Positions 52,672 to 62,582 are shown, counted from the first letter of the stretch. The stretch: DNA of 64,000 nt from Desulfotomaculum copahuensis (GCF_001655685.1 NZ_LYVF01000197.1:1-64000); one strand, 5' to 3'. The notes: generated by a model not told the origin, from the sequence alone. Program-made: numbers and translations.

Positions 52672-52700
52672 ATTATACGGTAGGTAATCCAAAAAGTCCA
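52672..52700 (-). promoter_or_regulatory. Promoter of ccdA
   Basis: On the reverse strand TGGACT (52695-52700) and TATAAT (52672-52677) are 17 bp apart. The same -35 hexamer is used before ktrB. Confidence 0.7.
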
Positions 52701-52876
52701 GTATAAACCACGACTCATGGCTATGAAAATTTATACCGCCTGTACAGGTGACAACCGGCAGTTACCTGGTATTCGATTCGCTCCTCCGGCACGCCGATCC
52801 AAGTTGCGCCGCGTTTCTTTCCGGACCTGCGCAAGTCGCACTCCGGTACAAACGACACCTTTACGTTGGGTTGTAT

Positions 52877-55800
52877 TCAAAAAACATGGCCGTCTGATTC
52901 AATAACCACCCACTTTTGCAAACCGGTGAAATACAGGCCGGCTTCCTGCACCGGATCGCCGGTGATTTGCTCCCAGCACCGCCGGTACAGGACCACCTGG
53001 GGGGTGTAAAAACGGACCAGTGTGTCCAGGCGGCCTTCGTCTACGGCGCCGGTCTTGTAATCGGCAATCACCCAGCCGTTATCCTCCAGGAAGACCAGAT
53101 CGATCACCCCGGTGAGCAGCATAGCGCCGCCGTTTATCCCACCCGGGCCGCCAGGACTTGCGCCGGCCGGAAAAAAACCGGTCACCGGCGGCCGGCCGTT
53201 ATTTTCAATGGTGCCTCCGGCTGCAGACGGCACTTCCTTCCGGGCCGGCAGGCCGCCGGTCAAAAGGATGTCATTTGCTGCTGCTTCCCCGCGGCCTGGC
53301 TGCCGGCAGTGGCTGGTGGTGAGAAGTTGGCTGCTGACGGGCAAACCGCAGCCATCACTCCGGCCGCCACCAGGCTTCCGGCAAGGGCCGGGGGTGAAAC
53401 CGGCTTGCATATCCTTCATAAGGGAGAGCCCGTCCAGGGACAGGGCAAAAGGCACTTCCACGTAATATTTCCTGCTCCGCCGCACCCGCTGCCACAAAGG
53501 GGAGGCCAGAATATCCCGGACCAGCCGGATCAGCTCGTCTTTTTCCGCCTTCTGCCGTCCCTCTTCCACCAGGACGGCAGCCGTCAGCAGGTCCAGGCCA
53601 GGAGCATCTGCATCCGCTCCCCGGGCACAGGCCTCCAGCACCCGGTGCACCGCCCGGCCCCAGGAAACGCCGCGTCCGCCGGATGCCCCGGCCGGCCTCT
53701 TGCCGGCCGCTTCAACCAGTTCCGTCACCGAAGTCAAACCATAGCCCGGCCGGTTGACCGGATTGACCGGACTCAGAAAGGTCCGCCGGGCATCCGTCAG
53801 TTCCGCGGCAACAACCGCCGGTTCCGGCCCGGTTTCAGTTGCGCCGCCGGATAAACCTTCCGCCGCCGGAACTTCACCGCTATCCATCATTTCCGCTGCA
53901 TCCGCCAAATAGTCTTCAAAGGGGCGCCAGGGACTCTTTTCCGGTTTGGCCGGATATGTGCTCACCACCAATAAATTTTTGGCCCGGGTGGCGGCCACAT
54001 AAAGCAGGCGCGTTTCTTCGGCGTCTTGATACTGCTTTTCCAAAGCGGCGTATTTTTCCCAGCCCCGGGGCTGGGCCAGGATTTCCTTCCGGTATGCCCA
54101 TGTCCTGCCGAGCAGGAAATAACCCCGCGGCACATCCCCCTGCCGGCTGATGTGCATTTCAGGCTCACGGTTTACATTTTTGCCCGGGTCGGCCAGGATG
54201 ACCACCGGCGCTTCCAACCCCTTGGCCCGGTGCAGGTTCATCACCCGGACGGCGTCTGTTTCCCAGGGGGTGATGTTCAGTTCCTCCTCGCTGTGCATCT
54301 CCATGAGCAGGGCCAGGTATTCCACCAGAGCGGCAAAAGAATACACTCCCCTGTCCCTGGATGCCCGCAACAGTTCAAGAGCGTGAATGATGCGGCTGCA
54401 ACGGCTTTTCCCCGCTTCTTGCGCCAGGGTCAGGGGGAACGCTCCGAGCGTTTCCAGTATTTTTTCCAGCGCGGCCAGCGGAGGCAACTTTTCCACCCAA
54501 TCCCGGAAGGTTCTGAATTGATTAAACGCATGTTCAATAAATTCCCGGCCGGCAAATTCCGGTACCGCGCGGTAAAAATTAAAGCAGCCGCCCGCCTTTT
54601 TAAACTGCCACAGCTGCCGGTCGCTGATCCCGAAAAAAATCCCGCGCAGCGCACCCACCAGCGGCAGGGGGTTGTCCGGCTCCGCCACCGCCCGCAGTAC
54701 CTTGATGATTGCCGCCAAATCCTCCAAACCGGCGGCCCCTCCGGCGCCGGAAACAATATGGGGAATGCCCAGGCTTTCCAGCGCCCGGGCGTAAAGAGGG
54801 AGATGGGTTTTATAGCGGAGCAGGAGCATAAAATCAGCAGGCCGCGGTTTTTCCACCAGTCCGGCTTCCCGCTCCCGGTCACTGCGGACCAGGCTGATTT
54901 CCCCGTCCAGCGCCCGGCGGATCCAAAGGGCAACGCGCCGGGCGTCCGCGGCGGCGATATCCTCCTGTCTGTGCCCGGTGATGGCGGCCAGCGGTAATTT
55001 CCCCACCCCGGCCGTGCCGCCGGCATTTTGCACCGGTTCCATGGTCACGAAAGCCGCCTGGCAGGGAGTGTCCACGCCGGGCAGCAGTTTTCCGAAAGTA
55101 CTGTTCACCCATTCAACAACGGCCGGCCGGGAGCGGAAATTGGCCGTTAAACGCAGCAACCGGCCGCCGCTTCTTTGGAGTAGCGACTTGACCCGGTTGT
55201 AGATATCAATATCCGCCCGCCGGAAGCGGTAGATAGCCTGCTTGGGATCGCCCACCACAAACAGTGCTCCGGGACGCGGTGCCAGCCGGCGCCAATCCCT
55301 CTCCCGGACATCTTGACCGGTAAGATAAAAGATGATTTCCGCCTGCAGCGGGTCGGTGTCTTGAAACTCATCCACCAGCAGGTGGGAGTAACGTTTCTGG
55401 AAATAGCAGCGCACTTCCGGGTTGTTTTTCAACAGACCGGCCGTTTTGACCAGCAGGTCCTGAAAGTTCAACCGGGAGCGGGACAACCGGTATTTTTCGC
55501 CATATGCGACGGCCGGCAATAAAAAGCGCAGCAACCGCCCGTAACGGTATTCCCGCCAGGCCTGCAACAGCGGAGCGGCCGTCCGGCAGCGGAAATCCTC
55601 ATGGAGCGACTGCGCGGTCCGGGCCTGCTCCTTGTCCGGCCAGCGGTTGAGGGTGCAACGGACGTTCCGGTCGCAAAGGGCCAGCAAACGGATCAAATAC
55701 CGGTCCCCGGCGAGGTCCATTGTTTGCGCAAACTGTAACATTTTCCTGAACAGCTCTTGCAAACCGTCCCAGCCTTTGGCCGGCCTTTGTGCCGGCAGAA

Positions 55801-56437
55801 CCAGACGCACGGCGTTTAAAAACTCATCCACCCGCCGCCGGGCGGGGGCCAGGTCCACCGGAGGCAAATGATCATACGTAATTTCCACGTCCGGGTAATT
55901 GGCGAGCAGGTAATAACATTCTTTCAAGTCCCGTACATCGACATCCAGTTCGTCCAGTTCCTTGATCCGCTCCGGCGGCGCCTGCTCCAGGTATTCATGC
56001 CAGGCATTTTCCAGGAGCAGGCGGTTTTCGATTTCCTCCAGTTCCACAAAGCCGGGGTCCAGGCCGGCTTCGACCGGCCGTTCCCGCAGGACGGCCGCGC
56101 AAAAAGCATGGATGGTGCCCAGAAAGCACTGGTCCAGGCTGTCCAGGCCCGCCGCCAGCCGCTCCTTCCGCCGCGGATCGCTTTCCCCGGCCAGCGCGCT
56201 TTCCAGAGCGGTCTGGAATCTTTCCCGCAATTCGCCGGCGGCCTTGCGGGTAAAAGTCACCGCCGCCATTTTTTTTACCGGGCAGTTTCCGCCGGCCACC
56301 AGGGCCACCATCCGCTCCACCAGGCTGTGAGTCTTGCCCGAGCCGGCCCCGGCCTCAATCAGCATATTGACATCCAGATCCCTGACAATGCTCTCCCGGA
56401 CTGCCTGATCGGGAAGATCCGGCTCCATGGTGATCAT
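52877..56437 (-). CDS. addA: AddA-type helicase-nuclease subunit
   Basis: A 1186-residue RecB-like protein for double-strand break resection. A UvrD-type helicase begins with Walker A EAGAGSGKT (residues 28-36) and TFTRKAAGELRERF; motif II is LLVDEFQDTDPLQ, followed by VVGDPKQAIYRFRRAD, LTANFRSRPAVV and, late, VMNLHRAKGLEAPVVIL and LLYVAATRAKN. The C-terminal PD-(D/E)XK nuclease has GVIDLVFLEDNGWVIADYKTG. A low-complexity insertion of about 95 residues (53114-53401) interrupts the nuclease domain just before its active site. ATG at 56437 is chosen, with GGAGGG 9 nt upstream. The frame continues to 56692, but that part repeats the word EIYFC and does not look like AddA. Confidence 0.92.
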   Translation of the reverse strand: MITMEPDLPDQAVRESIVRDLDVNMLIEAGAGSGKTHSLVERMVALVAGGNCPVKKMAAVTFTRKAAGELRERFQTALESALAGESDPRRKERLAAGLDSLDQCFLGTIHAFCAAVLRERPVEAGLDPGFVELEEIENRLLLENAWHEYLEQAPPERIKELDELDVDVRDLKECYYLLANYPDVEITYDHLPPVDLAPARRRVDEFLNAVRLVLPAQRPAKGWDGLQELFRKMLQFAQTMDLAGDRYLIRLLALCDRNVRCTLNRWPDKEQARTAQSLHEDFRCRTAAPLLQAWREYRYGRLLRFLLPAVAYGEKYRLSRSRLNFQDLLVKTAGLLKNNPEVRCYFQKRYSHLLVDEFQDTDPLQAEIIFYLTGQDVRERDWRRLAPRPGALFVVGDPKQAIYRFRRADIDIYNRVKSLLQRSGGRLLRLTANFRSRPAVVEWVNSTFGKLLPGVDTPCQAAFVTMEPVQNAGGTAGVGKLPLAAITGHRQEDIAAADARRVALWIRRALDGEISLVRSDREREAGLVEKPRPADFMLLLRYKTHLPLYARALESLGIPHIVSGAGGAAGLEDLAAIIKVLRAVAEPDNPLPLVGALRGIFFGISDRQLWQFKKAGGCFNFYRAVPEFAGREFIEHAFNQFRTFRDWVEKLPPLAALEKILETLGAFPLTLAQEAGKSRCSRIIHALELLRASRDRGVYSFAALVEYLALLMEMHSEEELNITPWETDAVRVMNLHRAKGLEAPVVILADPGKNVNREPEMHISRQGDVPRGYFLLGRTWAYRKEILAQPRGWEKYAALEKQYQDAEETRLLYVAATRAKNLLVVSTYPAKPEKSPWRPFEDYLADAAEMMDSGEVPAAEGLSGGATETGPEPAVVAAELTDARRTFLSPVNPVNRPGYGLTSVTELVEAAGKRPAGASGGRGVSWGRAVHRVLEACARGADADAPGLDLLTAAVLVEEGRQKAEKDELIRLVRDILASPLWQRVRRSRKYYVEVPFALSLDGLSLMKDMQAGFTPGPCRKPGGGRSDGCGLPVSSQLLTTSHCRQPGRGEAAANDILLTGGLPARKEVPSAAGGTIENNGRPPVTGFFPAGASPGGPGGINGGAMLLTGVIDLVFLEDNGWVIADYKTGAVDEGRLDTLVRFYTPQVVLYRRCWEQITGDPVQEAGLYFTGLQKWVVIESDGHVF

Positions 56438-56700
56438 TTTTTCATCCCTCCGACCAAACGCGCCTGTAATGAACGGTTTACACCGCTGCCCTTCATCATG
56501 CGGCAGCAGCACCCGGCGGGTGCTACAGAAATATATTTCTTTTCCGGCCGCAGTGCAGCCGGGTCCGCTGCTTTGTCGCCAATCTGTGCAGCAAAAGTAA
56601 ATTTCACTCCGGCCTGTTTCCATCCTTTCGATGGTGTCCCTGTAAACGGACACGGGGGTCCGCCGCCGGAAGCGGCGGGGATTTTCAGCCATGTCCGCAT
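56438..56700. other. Gap between addB and addA, 263 bp
   Basis: The stretch stays open in the addA frame but has no homology that I recognise. It contains the paired words GAAATATATTTC (palindromic, near 56526-56537) and two nearby segments both translating to EIYFC. A possible site of addA-specific regulation, or an N-terminal extension of AddA. Confidence 0.35.
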
Positions 56701-59700
56701 TTAATCTATCTTTTGCAGCATCTTCCAGGGTGTCAGACAGGGGTCCCCCGTCTCCAGCAGTTTATTGATCCGCGCCGCCGTTTCTTCGCCGCCGCAGGCT
56801 TCCCGGTAACCGCAGTAACGGCAGCGATCGCCGCTGGATGCGGGTAAAAAAATGCCCTTTTTGAGTAAACCGTACAAACAGCTCAAGGCCTCCCGCAAAA
56901 CCTCCCGCCCGCCCTGTGCGCAGGCCAGGCGCAGACCGGCGCCGCGTTCGGTGGGGAAATAATACCCCGTCTTTTCCACCCGGGGGTTTTCACCGGGATG
57001 CATCCCGGCGAGAATTTTTTCCGCGGCCAGGGCGTAAAGGGCATGTTGAAGCCGGCGCCCCTGTTTGAGAAAGTCCTTTTCGTCATAATCCCCGGTGCTG
57101 CCGGTTTTGTAATCCCAGATATGGTAAACGCCTTCCCCGGCCTGGTCAATGCGGTCGATTTTCCCGCAAAGCAACAGCCCGGTTCCATGCTCCAGTTCCA
57201 CCGCCACCGGGTCCGGCATGCCGCAACCGGCCCGGAAAACAGCCTCCGGTCCCAGACCGAAAGGCACCTCAAAGCAGGCCGGGGAAACGTGGACGGGCAA
57301 TTGCTCCTCGGCGGCCAGGAAGACAGCACAGGCCCGCCGGATCTCCCGTTTTTCCCTTTCAACGGCCACCTCGCCGGGCACGGGGACCTGGTGCCGGTAT
57401 TCAGCAATCAATTCGTCAGCCATTTCCATAATTAACTCCCGGTGCCGCCGGGGGTTGGGCCTTTCTCCCCGTTCCGTAATCCGGCGCATAAACCGGTAAA
57501 AAACCTGGTGCAGCAACTGGCCCCGCTCCAAAGGGCTCAACCAGCGCCCGGGGTCGTAATCCCTTTCTTCCGGCGGGCTGATCTGCAGCCCATATTGCAG
57601 AAAGTAGCGGAAGGGGCAGCCGGCCAGGATCTCCAACCGTCCGCTGGACAGAACGGGACGGGGCTCCCGCCCGGGGTCGAAATCCCCGTTTACCGAAGCC
57701 AGTTTGCCGTCATACTCCGTCAACCTGTTTTCCCGTCTGGCCGCGGCCGCCCTCAACCCCCGCCCCGGGCCGGAATAGCATAAAGCCACCGTTTCCACCC
57801 CGCCGGTTCCCGGACCGGCCAGGGCGCGGTGCAGCCACCACTCTGTATCATCCAGCGCCGGTTCACCCCCCGGCGGACTATAGGCGGCAGGCGCCCCCAA
57901 CCGGCGGGCCAGATCGCTGTAATCCAGGAACGGATCGCCCGCCAGCAGGCGGCAGGCCTGCAGCAGCACCGGAGAAGGGGCGGACAACCGGTTTTGCATC
58001 ACATCGCAGGAGGAGTAGCTCAACCATACCCGGCCGCGCCGGGAAGCCAGTGCCTGGGCCAAGGCGTACCGGCCTTCCCGGAGCCGGCTGCTGCTGCGGG
58101 GCAGGGGACGCATAAAGCAGTCACGCTCGTCATCCAGAAGCACCGGATCCGGCCGGCCAACCCCGGGAAAGGCGCCGGCATCCAGCCCGACAAAAAAGGT
58201 GCACCGCCGGTCCGTCCAGACGGCACGCTGATAATCGACCAGGTGCAGGGAACCGGGACGGGAACTGCCGGCGCCGGCCCGCAACCCGCCAACCGTCTCC
58301 CCCACCCTTTTCAATGCTTCCTCCAGATCCAGGGCGAGGAAAGGAAAGGTGGCGGCCTGCTCCAGATACTGCAACAAACAATGCAATGCCGGTTTATCCA
58401 TTTCGTCCCTGACTGCCGCCAACCGGCGCAAAAGGCCGGCCATCCCTTCAACCAGGGCGGCGAAATCCACCCTTCCCCTTTCATCCGGCCGGGGAATCAT
58501 GGCGAGCAGTTCCGCTAGCAGCGTGAACAACTGGTCAGCCAAAGCGGCCCGCTCCAGGAGCCAATCCCGCCGGCCGCCGTCTTCACCTTCGCCGGGGAAC
58601 TCCGCCCGCCGGCGGTATGCGAGCGACAGATCCGACAGCAAGCGGTAGCGCTCCCGGCCCCAGGCGATGCCGGCGTCCCGCAGCAGCCGGGCCACGGTTA
58701 TGCCGGGAACAGTCCGGGTATGGCCGCTGGATCCGTTCCGGCCGGCACCGGCATTCACCGGCAGTCTGAGCTGTAAATCACCGCCCGTCAGCAGATCGCC
58801 GAGCACCCGGGCGGAAAAACCACTTTTGATCCATTCCACCAGCCCCTGCAGGGCGCGTCCGGGGCGGGTGAAAGATACGGGGATGCCCCCGGCCACGGTC
58901 AATCCCAGTCCAAAACGCCGGGTTAGCTCATAAAAGAGTGGTATGTACGCTTCACTGGTATAAACCACCGTCACCTGATCCAGGGACAGGCCGGCGGCCA
59001 TTATGCGCCGCAAGACTTCCCGCACCTCGGCCGTGATCCCGTGGGCATGGAAGCACTGTACAGACCCGTCGCAGGCGGGCGGCGGCGCCCCCGCCACCCG
59101 GTACAGCCAGGCCAGACGCTCCACACCGGAAGCGACCGGCGGCCGTTCGCCGGTTCCAACCGCGGTTGCCGGTCCGTTTCCGGGTAGCGGCCACCCGGAC
59201 CCCTCCTCAGCTTCCGCGGCAGCGGTACGGTACTGAATACCGCTGCATCCATCCCGTCGTGCCGGCCCGCCGGCCGCATCAGACGCCTCCCCCGTGGATG
59301 GCACCCCGCCGCCCGGCCGGTTTGCTCCCGGTGGACAACTGTGACCGTCCGCCGTCCCTTCCGGCAGCGGCCAGTACCCATCCGGCGTCGCCAGCCCGTA
59401 AACCGGTTCCGCCGGTATGACGATCAGTTCCCGGCCGGCCAACCGGGCGATCAGTTTCTTTTCCAGAGGATAAAAATGAATAAAGGATGGAACCAGAAAA
59501 AGCCTCTCCGGAGCGGAGCCGTCTTCGGTCGGGATATTCAACGGCGCTGCATTATCGCCTTTCCAGACGCCGGTTTTCCCGGGAGCAGCCGGCAGTTTCA
59601 AAGCCAGCTTTAACAAGCCGGGGAAATCAATATAACCACGGTCGGCCAGATAGCGCTCAAAGGCGCCCAATACGGCCCGCAAATCACTCCCCTTGCCGGC

Positions 59701-60102
59701 GGCGGCCAGACCATGCCCCGGAACATCCCGGGCGGTAAGACCGTTCATACGCAGTTCAAAAACCGTATTGGCCAGCGCCCGCACCAGGCCGGCTGCACCG
59801 CCCGTCCGGCGGTAGTAACGCAGAATATTACCGGCCTCCAGTTCCTGCCATACTTCCTCCAGCACCAGTTCGGTCAGGTGCCCCGGTAAAAAACGGATCT
59901 TTTCCCGGGACAGGGCGGCCCCGGCCACCTGCATGGCCAGGCCGGTTGTGGTTTCGCCGCGCAGGTTGGCCCAGCCACACCCGGACCGGGCCAGGGCCAG
60001 GCCAATTTCATTGCCGCTTACCGGATCGGGTACCACCAGGATCTTTTCAGTAACGGGAAAACGCCGGCAAATAGAATCAAGATAAGACAACAGCCGGTTC
60101 AT
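56701..60102 (-). CDS. addB: AddB-like nuclease subunit (inactive helicase fold plus Fe-S nuclease)
   Basis: A 1133-residue partner of AddA. No Walker A is visible at the N-terminus (KILVVPDPVSGNEIGLALARSG), so the helicase-like part is probably structural. The C-terminal PD-(D/E)XK nuclease contains KIDRIDQAGEGVYHIWDYKTGS. It is bracketed by the cysteines of an AddB-type iron-sulfur staple: one in LAGCPFRYFLQYG and three in CRYCGYREAC (residues 1094, 1097, 1103). A Gly/Pro-rich insertion of roughly 80 residues (about 59130-59380) lies in the first third. ATG at 60102 gives MNRLLSYLDSICRR, with GGGGGG about 10 nt upstream. Gene order addB-addA on one strand is the usual one. Confidence 0.88.
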   Translation of the reverse strand: MNRLLSYLDSICRRFPVTEKILVVPDPVSGNEIGLALARSGCGWANLRGETTTGLAMQVAGAALSREKIRFLPGHLTELVLEEVWQELEAGNILRYYRRTGGAAGLVRALANTVFELRMNGLTARDVPGHGLAAAGKGSDLRAVLGAFERYLADRGYIDFPGLLKLALKLPAAPGKTGVWKGDNAAPLNIPTEDGSAPERLFLVPSFIHFYPLEKKLIARLAGRELIVIPAEPVYGLATPDGYWPLPEGTADGHSCPPGANRPGGGVPSTGEASDAAGGPARRDGCSGIQYRTAAAEAEEGSGWPLPGNGPATAVGTGERPPVASGVERLAWLYRVAGAPPPACDGSVQCFHAHGITAEVREVLRRIMAAGLSLDQVTVVYTSEAYIPLFYELTRRFGLGLTVAGGIPVSFTRPGRALQGLVEWIKSGFSARVLGDLLTGGDLQLRLPVNAGAGRNGSSGHTRTVPGITVARLLRDAGIAWGRERYRLLSDLSLAYRRRAEFPGEGEDGGRRDWLLERAALADQLFTLLAELLAMIPRPDERGRVDFAALVEGMAGLLRRLAAVRDEMDKPALHCLLQYLEQAATFPFLALDLEEALKRVGETVGGLRAGAGSSRPGSLHLVDYQRAVWTDRRCTFFVGLDAGAFPGVGRPDPVLLDDERDCFMRPLPRSSSRLREGRYALAQALASRRGRVWLSYSSCDVMQNRLSAPSPVLLQACRLLAGDPFLDYSDLARRLGAPAAYSPPGGEPALDDTEWWLHRALAGPGTGGVETVALCYSGPGRGLRAAAARRENRLTEYDGKLASVNGDFDPGREPRPVLSSGRLEILAGCPFRYFLQYGLQISPPEERDYDPGRWLSPLERGQLLHQVFYRFMRRITERGERPNPRRHRELIMEMADELIAEYRHQVPVPGEVAVEREKREIRRACAVFLAAEEQLPVHVSPACFEVPFGLGPEAVFRAGCGMPDPVAVELEHGTGLLLCGKIDRIDQAGEGVYHIWDYKTGSTGDYDEKDFLKQGRRLQHALYALAAEKILAGMHPGENPRVEKTGYYFPTERGAGLRLACAQGGREVLREALSCLYGLLKKGIFLPASSGDRCRYCGYREACGGEETAARINKLLETGDPCLTPWKMLQKID

Positions 60103-60265
60103 AAAACTACGACCCCCCTTTCCCGGAGTCACCGGTCAACTAATAATCTCATATGACACCAGACCGGCCGCGGCCGGTCCCGCTACCATCCTTGCCCAAT
60201 GACAGGCACAAACATATGGTGTCCGATAATGATAATATTAACCTTTGCGCCGGGACAACTGTATG

Positions 60266-61045
60266 TCAATTCTTTTTTCGTTCACCCGGGCAAATATCCG
60301 CAAACCCGGCCAGTTGCACATCCTGCCCGGCCAGCCACTGCTTGAACGCCGGAGCGCAGAGCAGGGCCAGTTCCTTTTCCCGCCCCCGGGAGTAGCTGCT
60401 TATCCGTAACAACAGTTCGTCCGCCTCACCGGGATGGGTCATCAATTCCATTGAACGTACTCCACGCCGCAAACCCCCGCTGATGAACCGTTGCAGAGAA
60501 ACGGCGGAAACGGCATCTGCAAACCAGCCTCCGCAAAAATAATCCGGTGACGGGACACCGGCCGCTTTTAAACGGGCGCGCGTCTGTTCATCAATACTAC
60601 GCACCGGCAACCGGCAGGCCCCGGCCACCTCGATCAAGGCCTCCAGTACCACGGGCAGGGCATGCATGTGATGGTGGGTATCCAAATGGGTTACTTTAAT
60701 CCCTTCTTCTAATGCCCTTTTCACCTGGGCGTAAAATTCCCGGCGCACATCATCCAGCGCCGGCGTTTCCTGCCCCAACGCCTGCCGGCTTTTAAACCGC
60801 CCGGATTCGTCCACCAGGGAAGGCACACTCTCCGGAGGGCTCAACGGGCGCCCCACAGTCAAACACAGGTGCACACCGGCGGCCGGCACCAAACCCCGCC
60901 GCAGCAGGGTCAGGGCATCATCCGTACCCGCCTGGTTGAGCATCAAGCTGGTACTGGTGACCACACCTGCCTGCAACGCCCTGACAATGCCCCTGTTTAC
61001 CCCCGGTGTATAGCCGAGGTCATCGGCATTAATGATCAATAACAT
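60266..61045 (-). CDS. ChbG/YdjC-like carbohydrate deacetylase
   Basis: A 259-residue metal-dependent deacetylase of the YdjC/ChbG (HpnK) family, which removes acetyl groups from N-acetylated sugars or hopanoid-linked GlcNAc. The catalytic aspartates are in IINADDLGYTPGVNRGI and the metal-binding histidines in THLDTHHHMHALP; GVHLCLTVGRPLSP and the late MELMTHPGEAD also fit. ATG at 61045. The substrate is not evident: there is no sugar operon or squalene/hopene cluster nearby. Confidence 0.9.
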   Translation of the reverse strand: MLLIINADDLGYTPGVNRGIVRALQAGVVTSTSLMLNQAGTDDALTLLRRGLVPAAGVHLCLTVGRPLSPPESVPSLVDESGRFKSRQALGQETPALDDVRREFYAQVKRALEEGIKVTHLDTHHHMHALPVVLEALIEVAGACRLPVRSIDEQTRARLKAAGVPSPDYFCGGWFADAVSAVSLQRFISGGLRRGVRSMELMTHPGEADELLLRISSYSRGREKELALLCAPAFKQWLAGQDVQLAGFADICPGERKKN

Positions 61046-61141
61046 TGGAGCCGGTCTCTCCTTTTTAATATTTCGTTTATGTCATTCCAGACAACTGCAG
61101 GATAGCAAAAGAAGCAGGTGGTGTCAAAGGTCAATTTTCCA

Positions 61142-61170
61142 TTGTTCTACATAGCAACAATTGCTAAAAT
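61142..61170 (+). promoter_or_regulatory. Promoter of the FliK-like/FlhB-like unit, with operator-like palindrome
   Basis: TTGTTC (61142-61147) and TAAAAT (61165-61170) are 17 bp apart. The inverted repeat TAGCAA-CAA-TTGCTA (61152-61166) lies in the spacer and touches the -10, a position where a repressor would block RNA polymerase. Confidence 0.6.
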
Positions 61171-61198
61171 AAAAGAAAAGCTTATAGGATGTTCAGCC

Positions 61199-62140
61199 AT
61201 GCAAATACCGGGAATTATCCTGCAACCTGGAATTCAGCAAGATTTGTCCGTATCTTTGCAGCCGGGGCGGACTGTAGCAGTAGAAGTGCTGGAAGTAAAC
61301 GGTGCACAGGCCACTGTACGGCTAGCCGGCCAATTATTCCAGGCCACGGGAGAACTGCCGCCGGCAGGGCAGAGCTTTTGGGCCGTGGTGGAATCGGTCA
61401 AGCCGGACGTACTACAACTGCGTAAGCTAGACGGGCCGCCGGTAAAACCCCCGGCGCCCGCCATCCTGGTCCGGCTGCTGGATCTGCCCCCCGGCCCGGA
61501 CGGACCGAAACTGCTGGGTGAACTGCTCAAATGGCAGCTGCCCCTGGACCGCCATCTGCTTTTGGGGCTATTGTCCGCGGGCAAGAACTTGACCGCGGCA
61601 GAGAAAGCGGTCTACTGGCCGGTCCGGGCCTGGCTGGAAACCCTGGACATTCACGCCGATGCCGCCAAAGTGCATCAGGCAATCAATTACCTGTTGGGTA
61701 ACGACAGTGCCACTCCGAAAGGTCAGGAGGTTTTGAACCAGGCCCAGCCTTTGTTCCCAGGGCAGGAGGCGGTTAGTTTTTTTACCTTCCAGGGAGCAAA
61801 TTTTAACGGTGAGCTATATATAGTTGATGACCGGGACGGTAAAAAACAGGCGCAAAAATTCCCTTCCGGCCTGGTGGTCCGGGTGCACAGCCCGGCGCTG
61901 GGGGAAACATGGGTCCACCTGGTCCATAACGACGGCACTTTGACTGCCCGGGTCGCCGTGGCGGAAGAACGTTTTGTGCATCCGGTACAGCAGGCTGCGC
62001 ACAACCTGCGCACGAAGCTGACCGCTCTGGGCTACCGGGTGGGGGAAATCCAGGTAACCGCCCGGCCGGTGCACAGCATCTGTGAACTGCTGCGCCCAGA
62101 CCTGGAACCGACTTACCAACCGCTGAATACCACCGTTTGA
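61199..62140 (+). CDS. FliK-like hook-length control paralogue (YlqG type)
   Basis: A 313-residue protein without signal peptide or membrane segment. A beta-rich N-terminal part (QPGRTVAVEVLEVNGAQATVRLAGQLFQATG in parts) and Pro-rich stretch lead to a C-terminal region (FFTFQGANFNGELYIVDDRDGKKQ, GETWVHLVHNDGTLTARVAVAEE, LGYRVGEIQVTARP). This resembles the FliK C-domain. In Firmicutes such orphan FliK-like genes (ylqG) sit beside an FlhB-C-like gene (ylqH) outside the flagellar cluster, as here. ATG at 61199 with AGGA 9 nt upstream; the frame extends to 61118 but that would overlap the promoter. Confidence 0.68.
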   Translation: MQIPGIILQPGIQQDLSVSLQPGRTVAVEVLEVNGAQATVRLAGQLFQATGELPPAGQSFWAVVESVKPDVLQLRKLDGPPVKPPAPAILVRLLDLPPGPDGPKLLGELLKWQLPLDRHLLLGLLSAGKNLTAAEKAVYWPVRAWLETLDIHADAAKVHQAINYLLGNDSATPKGQEVLNQAQPLFPGQEAVSFFTFQGANFNGELYIVDDRDGKKQAQKFPSGLVVRVHSPALGETWVHLVHNDGTLTARVAVAEERFVHPVQQAAHNLRTKLTALGYRVGEIQVTARPVHSICELLRPDLEPTYQPLNTTV

Positions 62141-62190
62141 AAAGAGCTGTTTTCCCCCCTGTAACACCCGGACCGGAAGGTGGTGAAAAT

Positions 62191-62508
62191 ATGGGCTGGT
62201 ATTTAGTTAAACTTCTACTCAACTGGCCGGTAATAATCGCATCACTATTAATCGGCGCCGCCGGAATCATCCGGCGACGTGCCTACGCGCTAATTCTTGC
62301 CGCCCTGCTGGTTTTTGGATTTGCATGGTATCTGACGGCTTCACCTCACCCGGTTTTTAAACCAGCCGGTTACTTGTTACCTGTTTTGCTCTTATGTGCG
62401 GCTTTTTCCGTGCATCAACGGAAAGTTTGGCTGGCGTGGCTTTTCCTTTTGCCTCAGGCAGTCATAACGATTTATTTTTTAGTGATTATAGCCGCCGAAA
62501 ACATATAA
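62191..62508 (+). CDS. Small membrane protein of unknown function
   Basis: A 105-residue protein with about four hydrophobic segments (VKLLLNWPVIIASLLIGAAGI, AYALILAALLVFGFAWYL, PAGYLLPVLLLCAAF, VWLAWLFLLPQAVITIYFLVIIA, each given in part). There is no conserved motif I recognise. The ATG follows AAGGTGGTG 6 nt upstream. It lies 50 bp after the FliK-like gene and 74 bp before the FlhB-like gene, so it is probably co-transcribed with both. Confidence 0.6.
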   Translation: MGWYLVKLLLNWPVIIASLLIGAAGIIRRRAYALILAALLVFGFAWYLTASPHPVFKPAGYLLPVLLLCAAFSVHQRKVWLAWLFLLPQAVITIYFLVIIAAENI

Positions 62509-62582
62509 TGGACACATATTTTCTCGAAGCGGTACCGGGATTGCTTACGTACCCGGATATGTTAATAGTGGATGTGAATTCT

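Noticed and set aside
56438-56692. N-terminal extension of AddA
   Set aside because: No ribosome site at the far start, unusual composition with a repeated EIYFC word, and a strong ribosome site before the ATG at 56437.
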